Below, piece after piece: positions 6,841-13,279 of a stretch of 13,279 nt of DNA (positions are counted from its first letter, which is position 1; each line of letters starts with the position of its first letter). The stretch is taken from contig CAMPBP010000008.1 in NCBI GenBank assembly GCA_946639085.1, positions 1 through 13,279 of the forward strand, in the 5' to 3' direction. The stretch is from an uncultured Lachnospiraceae bacterium (lineage in GTDB: Bacteria; Bacillota; Clostridia; Lachnospirales; Lachnospiraceae). The position numbers and the translations under genes were made by a program. The notes beneath the pieces are model-generated. The model ran no database searches. It was not told the DNA's origin and saw nothing but the letters and a program-made list of their open reading frames with translations.

Positions 6841-9818
6841 TCTTCCATTTCTCCTATCGGTTTTACTTCGGTCCACATACCGAACTCTTTACGCTTACGC
6901 GTGATCTCGTCGTCTATCTTGACCGAATAATCGATAATGGTCTCTCGTGTATCGTCTTTGTCATTCAAAACTTTACGAAGTGCGTTTGTGATATGACGTC
7001 CTGTGTAGTAACCGCCGGGCACCTCGCGGATACCTACGGTCCAATCCCACTGCTCATTAAGTATCTGAATGTCGTGATAGCTCCACGAAAGCTGTGAGAA
7101 TGCATCTCTGTTGGAAGTAGCGTAACGAGCGGAGGAACCGAGCAATGCTTCGATCTCACGTCCGAAACGAACCTGCGTATCGGGATCTGCCCACCACTTC
7201 ATGAATTCCCATGACTGATCTTTTTTGCCGTCGTGGCAATCGATCATCATCGTTGCGGTACCTGCTACGAAATCGGAACGATCCAGGAATGTGCTTCCGT
7301 CTTCCAGTACGTATTCGGTTCCGGGAATGAGTGTGAAGTCCCAAAGACCTCTGATCTCAGGTGCCGATACCATAAGTGTGTTATATGTCTGATAAGAGAT
7401 GATACCGATAGGCATCTCGCCCGAACGGAAACGGCTTACGAAATCGTAAATGCTCGGAAGACCGTAGTCGTTAAAGTATCTCTCGTAATCGTCGAATGCC
7501 TTGATACCCGCTTCGTCATCTACCGTTGTATACGTTCCCGCTTCGTTGTACATATCACCGCCGTTCTGATAAAGAAGTGAGAAGTACATTGAAAGGTCGG
7601 GGTTGTTACTCATAACGGCCGTGCTGGCTGCCTGCATGTTACTTGCGCCGGCGGCGGAAGGAATACCTACCGAAAGGTTGTTACCCTGAATGGTGGGAAG
7701 CATCTCGATAAGCTCCTGCCATGTGTTCGGAGGCTCGAGTCCAAGTTCGTCCAGAATGTCTTTACGATAGAACATTACGTTGAACGTCTGAGTCTCGGGA
7801 ACTCCGTAGATGGCTCCGTCAAGTCTGAACTGCTCGTATGAGCTTTCTTTGTAGTGGGAAAGAACTTCTTCCCATCCTTCAAACTGTGTAATGTCAACCG
7901 AAGCTCCACGAAGCGCGAAGTCAACGGGAATGTTTGAGTTAACCGTAAGTACTACATTGGGACCTCTTCCTGCCATAACGGCACTTAAGAGTGCGCCCTG
8001 ATCGACGATCTCAACGTTAACCGGAATTCCGGAATTGGGTGTGAACGAATCATCAATCATTGATTTAAGGATGGTACCCTGATCACGGCCGGTAAGAACC
8101 CAGACTTTGATTACCTGATTATCCTTACCCGAATCGTCGTATACATCTCCGACAGAGTTGTAATCCACGAAGAACGATGCAACGAATGATTTGATCTCGT
8201 GCCAAGCCTTTGTGAAGAAGTTTGCTCTTTCTTTCTTGGGCTTTACATCCGTTCCGGAAATTGCGATATAGTCAACGTCGAGACGTGAAATACTCAAGTT
8301 GAGCTGTGCGGTACCGAGCGCCGTAACATTATCCTTAAAGGAAGTGAACTCAAGTGTGATCTTCTGAGGCTTTCTGCAGAAACGTTCAAGCTGCTGAGCT
8401 ACCGTCTGAGCCGATGCGATGGAATCGGCTTTCTGTCCCGAATAATCAACCATATCATCGACAAGTTTGAAGAGTCTCATCGATTCAAGCTTCATGGCAT
8501 CCATGATCTCGGGATAGTTTATGTTGATCTTGTAATCTCTGTACTGGTCGGGATTTGCGCCGGTATATACAAGTATCTTTCTGTAAATCTGATTGAGTCT
8601 GAATGTCGAGTTCTCAAGATCCTCAAGAAGGGGACCGAGATCACCGAGGGTAGCCTCAAGTCTTATGGTATGTTTACCTTTTGTAAGGTAGAAGTTGTAA
8701 GGAGTACCGTTTTCATCGGCAAGATCTTTACAGTCCCAATCGTTTCTGTATCCGAAGGATACCTGATTGAGCGCATCGAAAGGAACCTCACCGTCGATAT
8801 AGATTCGTCTGTTTGAAACGTTTCCTCTGGAGTAGTTCTGACGGGCTTTGATCATTATGTTGTAATAGCCGTCTTCGGGAACTTCGAAATCCCACTCTAT
8901 CCACTGGCCGTTGTCTCTCCAGGTCTCGCCGCCGGCATAATTGAGAACGGTGTACGTAACGGAGTTGGGCTGTGTGGTAGGTGAGGAACGGTCAAACTTC
9001 GCGTAAAGAGAAGATTCGGAACGAAGTGTTGAATCTTCGCCCTGAACAAGGTTCAAGAACTGTGTGGCCGTTTCGCTGGGTGTGACACTGGGCTGCGAAG
9101 CAAGATATTCTTCATATGTTTTTTCTTTTTCGATTGCACTTAAAGAAAACTTCCTTAAATACATGGGCTCGTTCTCGCTGACAAGCGAGATCTTTGTCTT
9201 ACCCTTTTCAAGATAGAATCTTAAGGGTTCGCTTACGTAACCCATATCGTCTTCAATAAGTGATGACTGCCTGTCAAAAACTTCCACCTGTGTGGGACGG
9301 ATCTCATTGCCCTGGTTGTCAACCTTCTTGGGACCTCCGTCGGTCCATATTCTGGAAAATGTGATATTCTTTGCTATTTCGAAAGGATACTCATCGTTTA
9401 TGAGAATTCCTCTCTCGGCCTGAACGCCTCGAGACTTTGGAATAAGATATTCAAGATAGAGATTGTAGAAACCGGTTTCGGGAACGTCCACTTCCCATGA
9501 AACGGTTGCTTCATTGTCTGTGAAAAGTGCTTTGTCTACGCCTTCAACGTTGTTTTCGATCTTAACTTCACCTTCGGCGGTATACTTGAAAATGTCTATG
9601 TCTACGCTCTTCTGCGCGTCTTTCGCATCGGAATGTTCTTCAATATAACCTGAGTAGGTGCCGGTTCTCTCCAAACCCGCAATGTCCTTAGAAAGGTCCT
9701 GTCCTGCGTACTTATCGTTGAAATTATCGGCCTTTCCGAGGGATAAAAGGATGCACAGCAATACAAATCCTGCCAGTACCGCCAATGTGATCACAACCTT
9801 TTTGGTGTTCTTACTCAT
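6837..9818 (-). CDS. Large membrane-anchored ABC solute-binding protein with two carbohydrate-binding-like repeats
   Basis: This 993-residue protein is about twice the usual size of a sugar-binding protein (roughly 400-500). It has an N-terminal hydrophobic segment at 8-27. The only nearby cysteine (C22) lies in VLLCI, a poor lipobox, so it is probably held by an uncleaved helix rather than by lipid. Two related beta-sandwich segments follow at about 85-215 and 290-390. A variable, partly helical linker with charged stretches spans about 400-555. The extracellular solute-binding domain covers about 565-993 (VIKVWVLTGRD; QTFNVMFYRKDILDELGL; NTWQELIEML; WEFMKWWADPDTQ). It should capture an oligosaccharide and deliver it to the two permeases encoded directly downstream. 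The start at 9818 has GGAGG five bases upstream; an in-frame ATG at 9875 would add a stretch lacking signal-sequence logic and any ribosome binding site. First gene of the operon. Confidence 0.9.
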   Translation of the reverse strand: MSKNTKKVVITLAVLAGFVLLCILLSLGKADNFNDKYAGQDLSKDIAGLERTGTYSGYIEEHSDAKDAQKSVDIDIFKYTAEGEVKIENNVEGVDKALFTDNEATVSWEVDVPETGFYNLYLEYLIPKSRGVQAERGILINDEYPFEIAKNITFSRIWTDGGPKKVDNQGNEIRPTQVEVFDRQSSLIEDDMGYVSEPLRFYLEKGKTKISLVSENEPMYLRKFSLSAIEKEKTYEEYLASQPSVTPSETATQFLNLVQGEDSTLRSESSLYAKFDRSSPTTQPNSVTYTVLNYAGGETWRDNGQWIEWDFEVPEDGYYNIMIKARQNYSRGNVSNRRIYIDGEVPFDALNQVSFGYRNDWDCKDLADENGTPYNFYLTKGKHTIRLEATLGDLGPLLEDLENSTFRLNQIYRKILVYTGANPDQYRDYKININYPEIMDAMKLESMRLFKLVDDMVDYSGQKADSIASAQTVAQQLERFCRKPQKITLEFTSFKDNVTALGTAQLNLSISRLDVDYIAISGTDVKPKKERANFFTKAWHEIKSFVASFFVDYNSVGDVYDDSGKDNQVIKVWVLTGRDQGTILKSMIDDSFTPNSGIPVNVEIVDQGALLSAVMAGRGPNVVLTVNSNIPVDFALRGASVDITQFEGWEEVLSHYKESSYEQFRLDGAIYGVPETQTFNVMFYRKDILDELGLEPPNTWQELIEMLPTIQGNNLSVGIPSAAGASNMQAASTAVMSNNPDLSMYFSLLYQNGGDMYNEAGTYTTVDDEAGIKAFDDYERYFNDYGLPSIYDFVSRFRSGEMPIGIISYQTYNTLMVSAPEIRGLWDFTLIPGTEYVLEDGSTFLDRSDFVAGTATMMIDCHDGKKDQSWEFMKWWADPDTQVRFGREIEALLGSSARYATSNRDAFSQLSWSYHDIQILNEQWDWTVGIREVPGGYYTGRHITNALRKVLNDKDDTRETIIDYSVKIDDEITRKRKEFGMWTEVKPIGEMEE

Positions 9819-9828
9819 ATAATCCTCC
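9819..9828 (-). promoter_or_regulatory. Ribosome binding site fixing the start of the solute-binding protein
   Basis: On the minus strand GGAGG lies at 9828-9824, five bases before the ATG at 9818-9816. This strong, correctly spaced site selects MSKNTKKVV as the N-terminus over the longer in-frame ATG at 9875. Confidence 0.85.
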
Positions 9829-9836
9829 GCACACAC

Positions 9837-9856
9837 AATTGCATAAAAGCGCAATT
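9837..9856 (-). repeat. Inverted repeat in the leader of the solute-binding-protein operon
   Basis: AATTGC at 9837-9842 and GCAATT at 9851-9856 form a perfect 6-base inverted repeat with an 8-base spacer, ending nine bases before the GGAGG site. It could be an operator half-site pair or a weak mRNA hairpin; it is short and AT-rich, so chance is possible. Confidence 0.4.
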
Positions 9857-9861
9857 TCTTA

Positions 9862-9867
9862 CTTATA
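9862..9867 (-). promoter_or_regulatory. Candidate -10 element of the transporter operon
   Basis: The minus strand reads TATAAG at 9867-9862, which would place the transcript start near 9855 and give a leader of about 37 bases. No convincing -35 hexamer lies 17 bases upstream, as expected for a promoter needing an activator. GATAAT at 9884-9879 is an alternative -10. Inferred by eye only. Confidence 0.35.
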
Positions 9868-9920
9868 AACAACATACTATTATCAGAGGGTAGTCATGTC
9901 TTATTAAATAATGCTATTTT

Positions 9921-9939
9921 TTAGTCATCGTTTGCGCAA
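9921..9939 (+). repeat. Direct-repeat copy 1 in the divergent control region (candidate AraC operator)
   Basis: The sequence TTAGTCATCGTTTGCGCAA matches the copy at 10026-10044 in 15 of 19 positions. It contains the perfect palindrome TTGCGCAA at 9932-9939. If the -10 at 9867-9862 is right, this copy lies at about -66 to -84 upstream of the transporter operon, a usual place for an AraC-type activator. TAGTCAT recurs at 9891-9897, 31 bases away. Confidence 0.5.
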
Positions 9940-9986
9940 TATTTACCACTTTCTAAGTTAAAAATTTACTATTCCTTAAGAATCAT

Positions 9987-9997
9987 ATGGCGGTTTG
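9987..9997 (+). repeat. Direct-repeat copy 2, degenerate
   Basis: ATGGCGGTTTG matches ATGACCGTTTG of copy 3 in 9 of 11 positions. It lies 63 bases after the equivalent point in copy 1 and 42 bases before that in copy 3. It is the weakest of the three copies. Confidence 0.35.
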
Positions 9998-10025
9998 TCA
10001 CTGTTTTAACGCTTTTTATAAAAAA

Positions 10026-10044
10026 TTAATGACCGTTTGCACAA
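10026..10044 (+). repeat. Direct-repeat copy 3 in the divergent control region (candidate AraC operator)
   Basis: TTAATGACCGTTTGCACAA matches copy 1 at 9921-9939 in 15 of 19 positions, in the same orientation and exactly 105 bases away, about ten helical turns. It lies upstream of the candidate araC promoter and could serve autoregulation. Confidence 0.5.
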
Positions 10045-10103
10045 AAATGAGACTTCCTTTTTATTGCTTTTTTAATAACTGAGATATACAATTATCATAC
10101 CAC

Positions 10104-10131
10104 TTGGAATTTTTCTTTTTTCTTATATATA
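10104..10131 (+). promoter_or_regulatory. Candidate promoter of the AraC-family regulator gene
   Basis: TTGGAA at 10104-10109 and TATATA at 10126-10131 are separated by 16 bases, close to the sigma-70/sigma-A consensus. TATAGA at 10128-10133 with an 18-base spacer is an alternative. The leader would be short, about 15 bases, and still includes the GGAG site at 10144-10147. Confidence 0.5.
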
Positions 10132-10152
10132 GATGTAAATAACGGAGACATT

Positions 10153-11103
10153 ATGCCCCCTATCACAAATAACGATAAAAACAACTATGATAACTTCAAT
10201 TCGGTGAATTCCGACTATCGTGAACGTCTTATCGCTGCCAACAGCGAAGAGCACGTTACGTTCATGTCCAATTCTCTTCACCGTATATGGTTAAACGACC
10301 TTCCTGTAGGCTTTAATTCTCATTGGCATTCCGCCCTTGAGATCATCGTTCCCATGGAAAACTGGTACGATGCAGTCATTGGTTCCGTCGAATATCATCT
10401 TGAACCGGGTCATATCTTCATCATTCCCCCGGGAGAAGTTCACGAACTTATGGCTCCCGATTCGGGAAAGAGATTTATTTTCCTTATGAACATTTCCATC
10501 ATAAGCAGGATAAGCGGATTTGCCGGCATACAGTCGTTGCTTACGCATCCCCTTCATATTACAAAAGAAACATATCCTTTGGTATATGACGATATATATC
10601 AGATACTTGTTCAGATACGTAACGAATATTTCCAGAACAGCGAATATTCCGAACTCGTCATTCAGGCAAGGTTGATAGACCTTTTTGTAAAGCTTGCGGA
10701 GAACCACATCCATGCGGAAGAGCTCTTCCCTACCGTTAAGCCTTACAAGCAAAAAGAATATGTGCAGAAGTTCAACCAGACGCTTGAATATATCGATTCC
10801 CACTATACCGAAGACATAAGCCTCGACACTATAGCCAATCAGGCGGGATTTTCCAAATTCCACTTCTCGAGACTTTTCAAGATCTATACAAACTATACGT
10901 TTTGCGACTACCTTTGCTACAGACGTATTAAAGCCGCCGAAGAACTTTTGGCCATACCCGATTACTCGATAACCGATGTTGCAATGCAGGCAGGCTTTTC
11001 AAGCATCTCAACTTTCAACCGTCTGTTCAAGCAGCACAAAGGATGTACGCCCAGCGAATACCGTTCGAAACATACGGGTGCCGGCTACAGAGGTTCACTT
11101 TAG
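10153..11103 (+). CDS. AraC-family transcriptional regulator with cupin sensor domain
   Basis: This 316-residue cytoplasmic DNA-binding protein has an N-terminal cupin-like sugar-sensing domain at about 45-115, with HWHSALEI (57-64) and IIPPGEVHEL (90-99) as its metal- or ligand-pocket motifs. A helical linker follows. The C-terminal AraC DNA-binding domain has helix-turn-helix 1 at about 222-243 (ISLDTIANQAGFSKFHFSRLF) and helix-turn-helix 2 at about 272-292 (SITDVAMQAGFSSISTFNRLF). Both carry the conserved A-x-x-x-G-F-S core, and the domain closes with the usual G-C-T-P-S-E-Y-R. Length is normal for the family. The start has GGAG five bases upstream. It is transcribed away from the transporter operon and towards the GH43 unit, so it most likely activates one or both in response to an imported sugar; the inducer is unknown. 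Confidence 0.93.
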   Translation: MPPITNNDKNNYDNFNSVNSDYRERLIAANSEEHVTFMSNSLHRIWLNDLPVGFNSHWHSALEIIVPMENWYDAVIGSVEYHLEPGHIFIIPPGEVHELMAPDSGKRFIFLMNISIISRISGFAGIQSLLTHPLHITKETYPLVYDDIYQILVQIRNEYFQNSEYSELVIQARLIDLFVKLAENHIHAEELFPTVKPYKQKEYVQKFNQTLEYIDSHYTEDISLDTIANQAGFSKFHFSRLFKIYTNYTFCDYLCYRRIKAAEELLAIPDYSITDVAMQAGFSSISTFNRLFKQHKGCTPSEYRSKHTGAGYRGSL

Positions 11104-11111
11104 AAAACTTA

Positions 11112-11146
11112 AAAAGTAGTACGCTCTCGCGTACTTCTTTCTTTTT
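11112..11146. terminator. Bidirectional intrinsic terminator between araC-family gene and GH43
   Basis: AGTACGC at 11118-11124 pairs perfectly with GCGTACT at 11129-11135 around a TCTC loop, and after one T-T mismatch the stem extends by AAAG with CTTT. A T-rich run (TCTTTCTTTTT) follows on the plus strand and the AAAAAG on the left gives TTTTT on the minus strand. It lies eight bases after the regulator stop and just after the GH43 stop at 11154, so it can end both convergent transcripts. Confidence 0.85.
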
Positions 11147-11153
11147 ACCTTAT

Positions 11154-12701
11154 TTACTGTTCGTAGTGATATTTGAAATCCGTAAACATCGCTTCTCCTC
11201 CGGCTTCTCTTGTTGAAAACATGAAAAGACCGAATCTGCATCCCGTGAAATGATCGAGTCTGAAATAAAGTTTATGCGGATTGCCTACTTTAACCATCCT
11301 TCCGTCTTTTAAATAGAAGAAATCCAGTTTATCGGCCATATTCTCAAACGAAGGCTTAAGGCAAAGTGTAAGTTTCGGTTCCGTAAGTCTTATCTTTTCC
11401 ACCATCTTTCCGGGAAGATAATCTCCGCCCGAGGTTCCGATCTTAAAGGACGGATCTTCGTTTATGTGCTCTACCTTCATAAGATAGTATACACCGGCGT
11501 TCATCGTTATTCCGAGGAACGCATACTCACCCTGGAGTGCGCAAAGACCGGCGACATCACCTTCTTTTAACTTGGAAGCGTCAACGGTGACTTCCGCTTC
11601 GCATCTGGGCCACATCATCCTCTGAGTAAGAGTGTTTCTGGCCATCGTGAGATTCGAGCTTATGCTTCCCGTTCTTAATACGAGTCCGCCCTCTTCTTTA
11701 ACTTCCCATAAAGAATTGTCGGGGCAATGATTCCACTCCCATTGGGGGTTCAATTTGTAAGGTACACCGGGTACCGGTTTAAAGTCATCGGAAGTATATA
11801 AGGGCTCATATCTGTAGTAAGGACGGCTCCCTGCTACGTTAAAGTTCTTGGGAACCTTGCCGTTCACTCCGAATACGGGGAAGTCATCTTCCCACGTCAC
11901 GGGAACGAGGATCGGTATACGTCCCACGGCACCGCTGTCCTGGAAAAGCATTGCATACCATTTTCCGTTGGGTGTATCCACTATACCGCCCTGTGCGACG
12001 CCCTGCCCGGTTAAGCCTCTGTCGTCGGAAAATACGTTCTTACCTTTGTACTCGCCGTCGACTTTATCCGAAACAAACACCGCTTCGGTCCTCATCATTC
12101 CTTTGGGCCAATGTATGAAGAAAATGTAATACTTTCCGTTTATCTTATAAAAGTGGGATCCTTCATATCCCAGTCCTTCAAAGCCTTCGGGCTCTTTTAC
12201 GATGAGTTTGTTGACTCCTCCCGGCAAAGGTCCGGTAAGATCTTTCTTTAACTCGGTAAGATATATCTCTTTGTTTCCGTATACGATGTAAACTCTGTCG
12301 TCATCGTCAAACAGAAGTGAACAGTCGTGATAGTATCCCTCGATCTTTCTCTTTTCCCAAGGTCCTTCAACGTTATCGGAAACAAAAAGATATGTGGTCT
12401 GTGTAAAGTGACTCACAAAAGCACAGTAAAACTTTCCGTCATGATAACGAAGCGTCGGTGCCCACATGCCTCCGGCATAGTTGGTGCGCTCGTTTTCAAG
12501 TCGTTCTTCGGGGATATCGTCCAAAACGTCGAAAAGATATGATGCGATCTCCCAGTTTACAAGATCGTAGGAACGAAGTATTGCTCCGCCGGGGGAAAAA
12601 TACATCGTCGTACTGGCCATGTAATATACATCTCCGACTCTTATTACATCGGGATCGGGATAATCGCATTTGGTTATGGGATTGATCTCTGTTAACGGCA
12701 T
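11154..12701 (-). CDS. Glycoside hydrolase family 43, beta-xylosidase/alpha-L-arabinofuranosidase type
   Basis: This 515-residue protein lacks a signal peptide, so it should act in the cytoplasm on imported oligosaccharides. The five-bladed propeller of GH43 occupies about residues 5-300. All three catalytic positions are visible: base D16 in YPDPD (14-18), modulator D126 in HDCSLLFDDDD (125-135) and acid E180 in YEGSHFYK (179-186). GGIVDTPNGKWYAMLFQD (238-255) and GAVGRIPILVP (258-268) match the subgroup that includes inverting arabinofuranosidases and xylosidases active on arabinoxylan fragments. Residues about 318-515 form the usual C-terminal lectin-like beta-sandwich, starting at WEWNHCPDNSLW (321-332) with ARNTLTQR (354-361). 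GGAG lies seven bases before the ATG. It follows the esterase gene by 18 bases and is the last gene of that unit. Exact xylosidase versus arabinosidase preference cannot be read from sequence. Confidence 0.93.
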   Translation of the reverse strand: MPLTEINPITKCDYPDPDVIRVGDVYYMASTTMYFSPGGAILRSYDLVNWEIASYLFDVLDDIPEERLENERTNYAGGMWAPTLRYHDGKFYCAFVSHFTQTTYLFVSDNVEGPWEKRKIEGYYHDCSLLFDDDDRVYIVYGNKEIYLTELKKDLTGPLPGGVNKLIVKEPEGFEGLGYEGSHFYKINGKYYIFFIHWPKGMMRTEAVFVSDKVDGEYKGKNVFSDDRGLTGQGVAQGGIVDTPNGKWYAMLFQDSGAVGRIPILVPVTWEDDFPVFGVNGKVPKNFNVAGSRPYYRYEPLYTSDDFKPVPGVPYKLNPQWEWNHCPDNSLWEVKEEGGLVLRTGSISSNLTMARNTLTQRMMWPRCEAEVTVDASKLKEGDVAGLCALQGEYAFLGITMNAGVYYLMKVEHINEDPSFKIGTSGGDYLPGKMVEKIRLTEPKLTLCLKPSFENMADKLDFFYLKDGRMVKVGNPHKLYFRLDHFTGCRFGLFMFSTREAGGEAMFTDFKYHYEQ

Positions 12702-12719
12702 TTTCTTTCTCCAAAACGG

Positions 12720-13279
12720 TTATTTTACAACCGCAAAACCTAAAATCGTAAATTTCTTTGAATAATCGTCAAGTTTAACCTCGACATGATGCTTTGAAGT
12801 TTTTTCTTCTTCGAATACTATCAAAGCGTTTGCATGAGTCCAGCCCACTATATGGGGATCGATGGTGATCTTCTCTTCTCCGTCGGCGTACACTTTTGCA
12901 TTCGTAAAGGAAGGTGAAGCGCTGTCCATGTAAACGATCATGAGTGATTTGCACTCAACATCCACCGTGAAAGGCTTGTCGGAACCTCCGTCATGCATCC
13001 AGTTGTTGGGGAATTCCTTTGAGCCGAAAAGGTCCATCTTTCTTTCCGCGTAATGGATCTCGTCGGAGTCTTTTGTAAAGTCTGCACAATCTATGACTGC
13101 ACCGACCGTATTCACCTTGCGGTCAAAGAAAATGATGTCTTCAAACTGACCGCCTATGGGAGGTGTTATCTTATTTAAATCGGTATCGCTTTCGGGAGCC
13201 GAAGCATCGCCTTCTTTAAACATATTTATAAGACAGTCGGCCATTATGCGATGTCCCGTGTTGGTGGGATGATAGCAGT
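12720..13279 (-). CDS. C-terminal part of an SGNH/GDSL-type esterase with accessory beta domain (partial, runs off right edge)
   Basis: The frame is open to the right edge, so the ATG at 13244 is internal and not the start. Translation from the edge reads CYHPTNTGHRIMADCLINMF. YHPTNxGHxxMA is the block-V motif of SGNH hydrolases and the codon at 13271-13269 encodes the catalytic histidine. The cut codon at the edge ends in AC, which fits the expected Asp (GAC) of D-x-x-H. About 165 residues of beta-rich sequence follow, resembling the jelly-roll domain (VEVxxKSLMIVYMDS; WTHANALIVFEEE; HHVEVKLDD) that accompanies CE2-like and other acetylxylan esterases, here placed after the catalytic domain. 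It probably removes acetyl groups from xylan-type oligosaccharides before GH43 acts. The catalytic Ser, oxyanion residues and any signal peptide lie outside the window. Confidence 0.85.
   Translation of the reverse strand, partial: CYHPTNTGHRIMADCLINMFKEGDASAPESDTDLNKITPPIGGQFEDIIFFDRKVNTVGAVIDCADFTKDSDEIHYAERKMDLFGSKEFPNNWMHDGGSDKPFTVDVECKSLMIVYMDSASPSFTNAKVYADGEEKITIDPHIVGWTHANALIVFEEEKTSKHHVEVKLDDYSKKFTILGFAVVK

Larger units (their letters stand above)
9819..10152. other. Divergent intergenic control region, 334 bases
   Basis: This AT-rich stretch separates the minus-strand transporter operon from the plus-strand AraC-family gene. It holds the candidate promoters, the three related motif copies, the inverted repeat and a TAGTCAT pair at 9891-9897 and 9922-9928. 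I see no convincing small gene or structured RNA in it. Confidence 0.8.

Noticed and set aside
9819..9875. Upstream in-frame ATG extending the solute-binding protein by 19 residues
   Set aside because: The extension would bury the signal-anchor behind an odd leader and lacks a ribosome binding site, whereas the ATG at 9818 has GGAGG at ideal spacing.
10291..10863. Minus-strand open frame of 190 codons inside the AraC-family gene
   Set aside because: It is antisense to a gene with clear cupin and helix-turn-helix motifs, has no ribosome binding site of note and no recognisable domain; it reflects codon composition of the real gene.
13242..13244. ATG as start of a 174-residue protein
   Set aside because: The frame is open upstream to the window edge and the upstream residues encode the conserved SGNH block V, so this methionine is internal.

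Overview
The window looks like a chromosomal carbohydrate-utilisation locus of a low-to-moderate-GC Gram-positive anaerobe, most likely a Lachnospiraceae-type Clostridium relative (Butyrivibrio-like). This is judged from the gene families, the consistently strong GGAGG-type ribosome binding sites, the binding-protein transporter without its own ATPase, and the AraC/cupin regulator. No phage, IS, CRISPR, tRNA or rRNA sequence was seen.

Layout. Positions 1-9818 are one long minus-strand gene string, read right to left: a very large membrane-anchored solute-binding protein with two carbohydrate-binding-like repeats (6837-9818), two ABC permeases (5902-6840 and 4997-5899), a secreted NHL-repeat/TPR protein with a C-terminal membrane anchor (3438-4967), a Yip1-family membrane protein (2769-3425), a membrane-anchored DUF5696-type protein that reads like a divergent glycoside hydrolase (133-2742), and at the left edge the N-terminus of what looks like a further ABC permease (1-87). 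Gaps run from a 4-base ATGA overlap to about 45 bases, so this is probably one operon. Positions 9819-10152 are a 334-base AT-rich divergent control region with three related motif copies spaced 63 and 42 bases apart. Positions 10153-11103 on the plus strand encode an AraC-family regulator. It ends at a hairpin terminator (11112-11146) that can serve both strands. Positions 11154-13279 hold a second minus-strand unit: the C-terminal half of an SGNH/GDSL esterase (cut by the right edge) followed by a GH43 beta-xylosidase/arabinofuranosidase.

Working model (inference). A plant-cell-wall oligosaccharide, most likely arabinoxylan-derived, is captured at the membrane by the anchored binding protein and imported by the two permeases with a shared ATPase encoded elsewhere. 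It is then deacetylated by the SGNH hydrolase and trimmed by the cytoplasmic GH43. The AraC regulator would sense an intracellular sugar and act on the divergent operon. The NHL/TPR, Yip1 and DUF5696 proteins are the poorly understood part: three membrane-associated accessory proteins embedded in a sugar-transport operon. They are the best candidates here for an undescribed surface glycan-handling complex.
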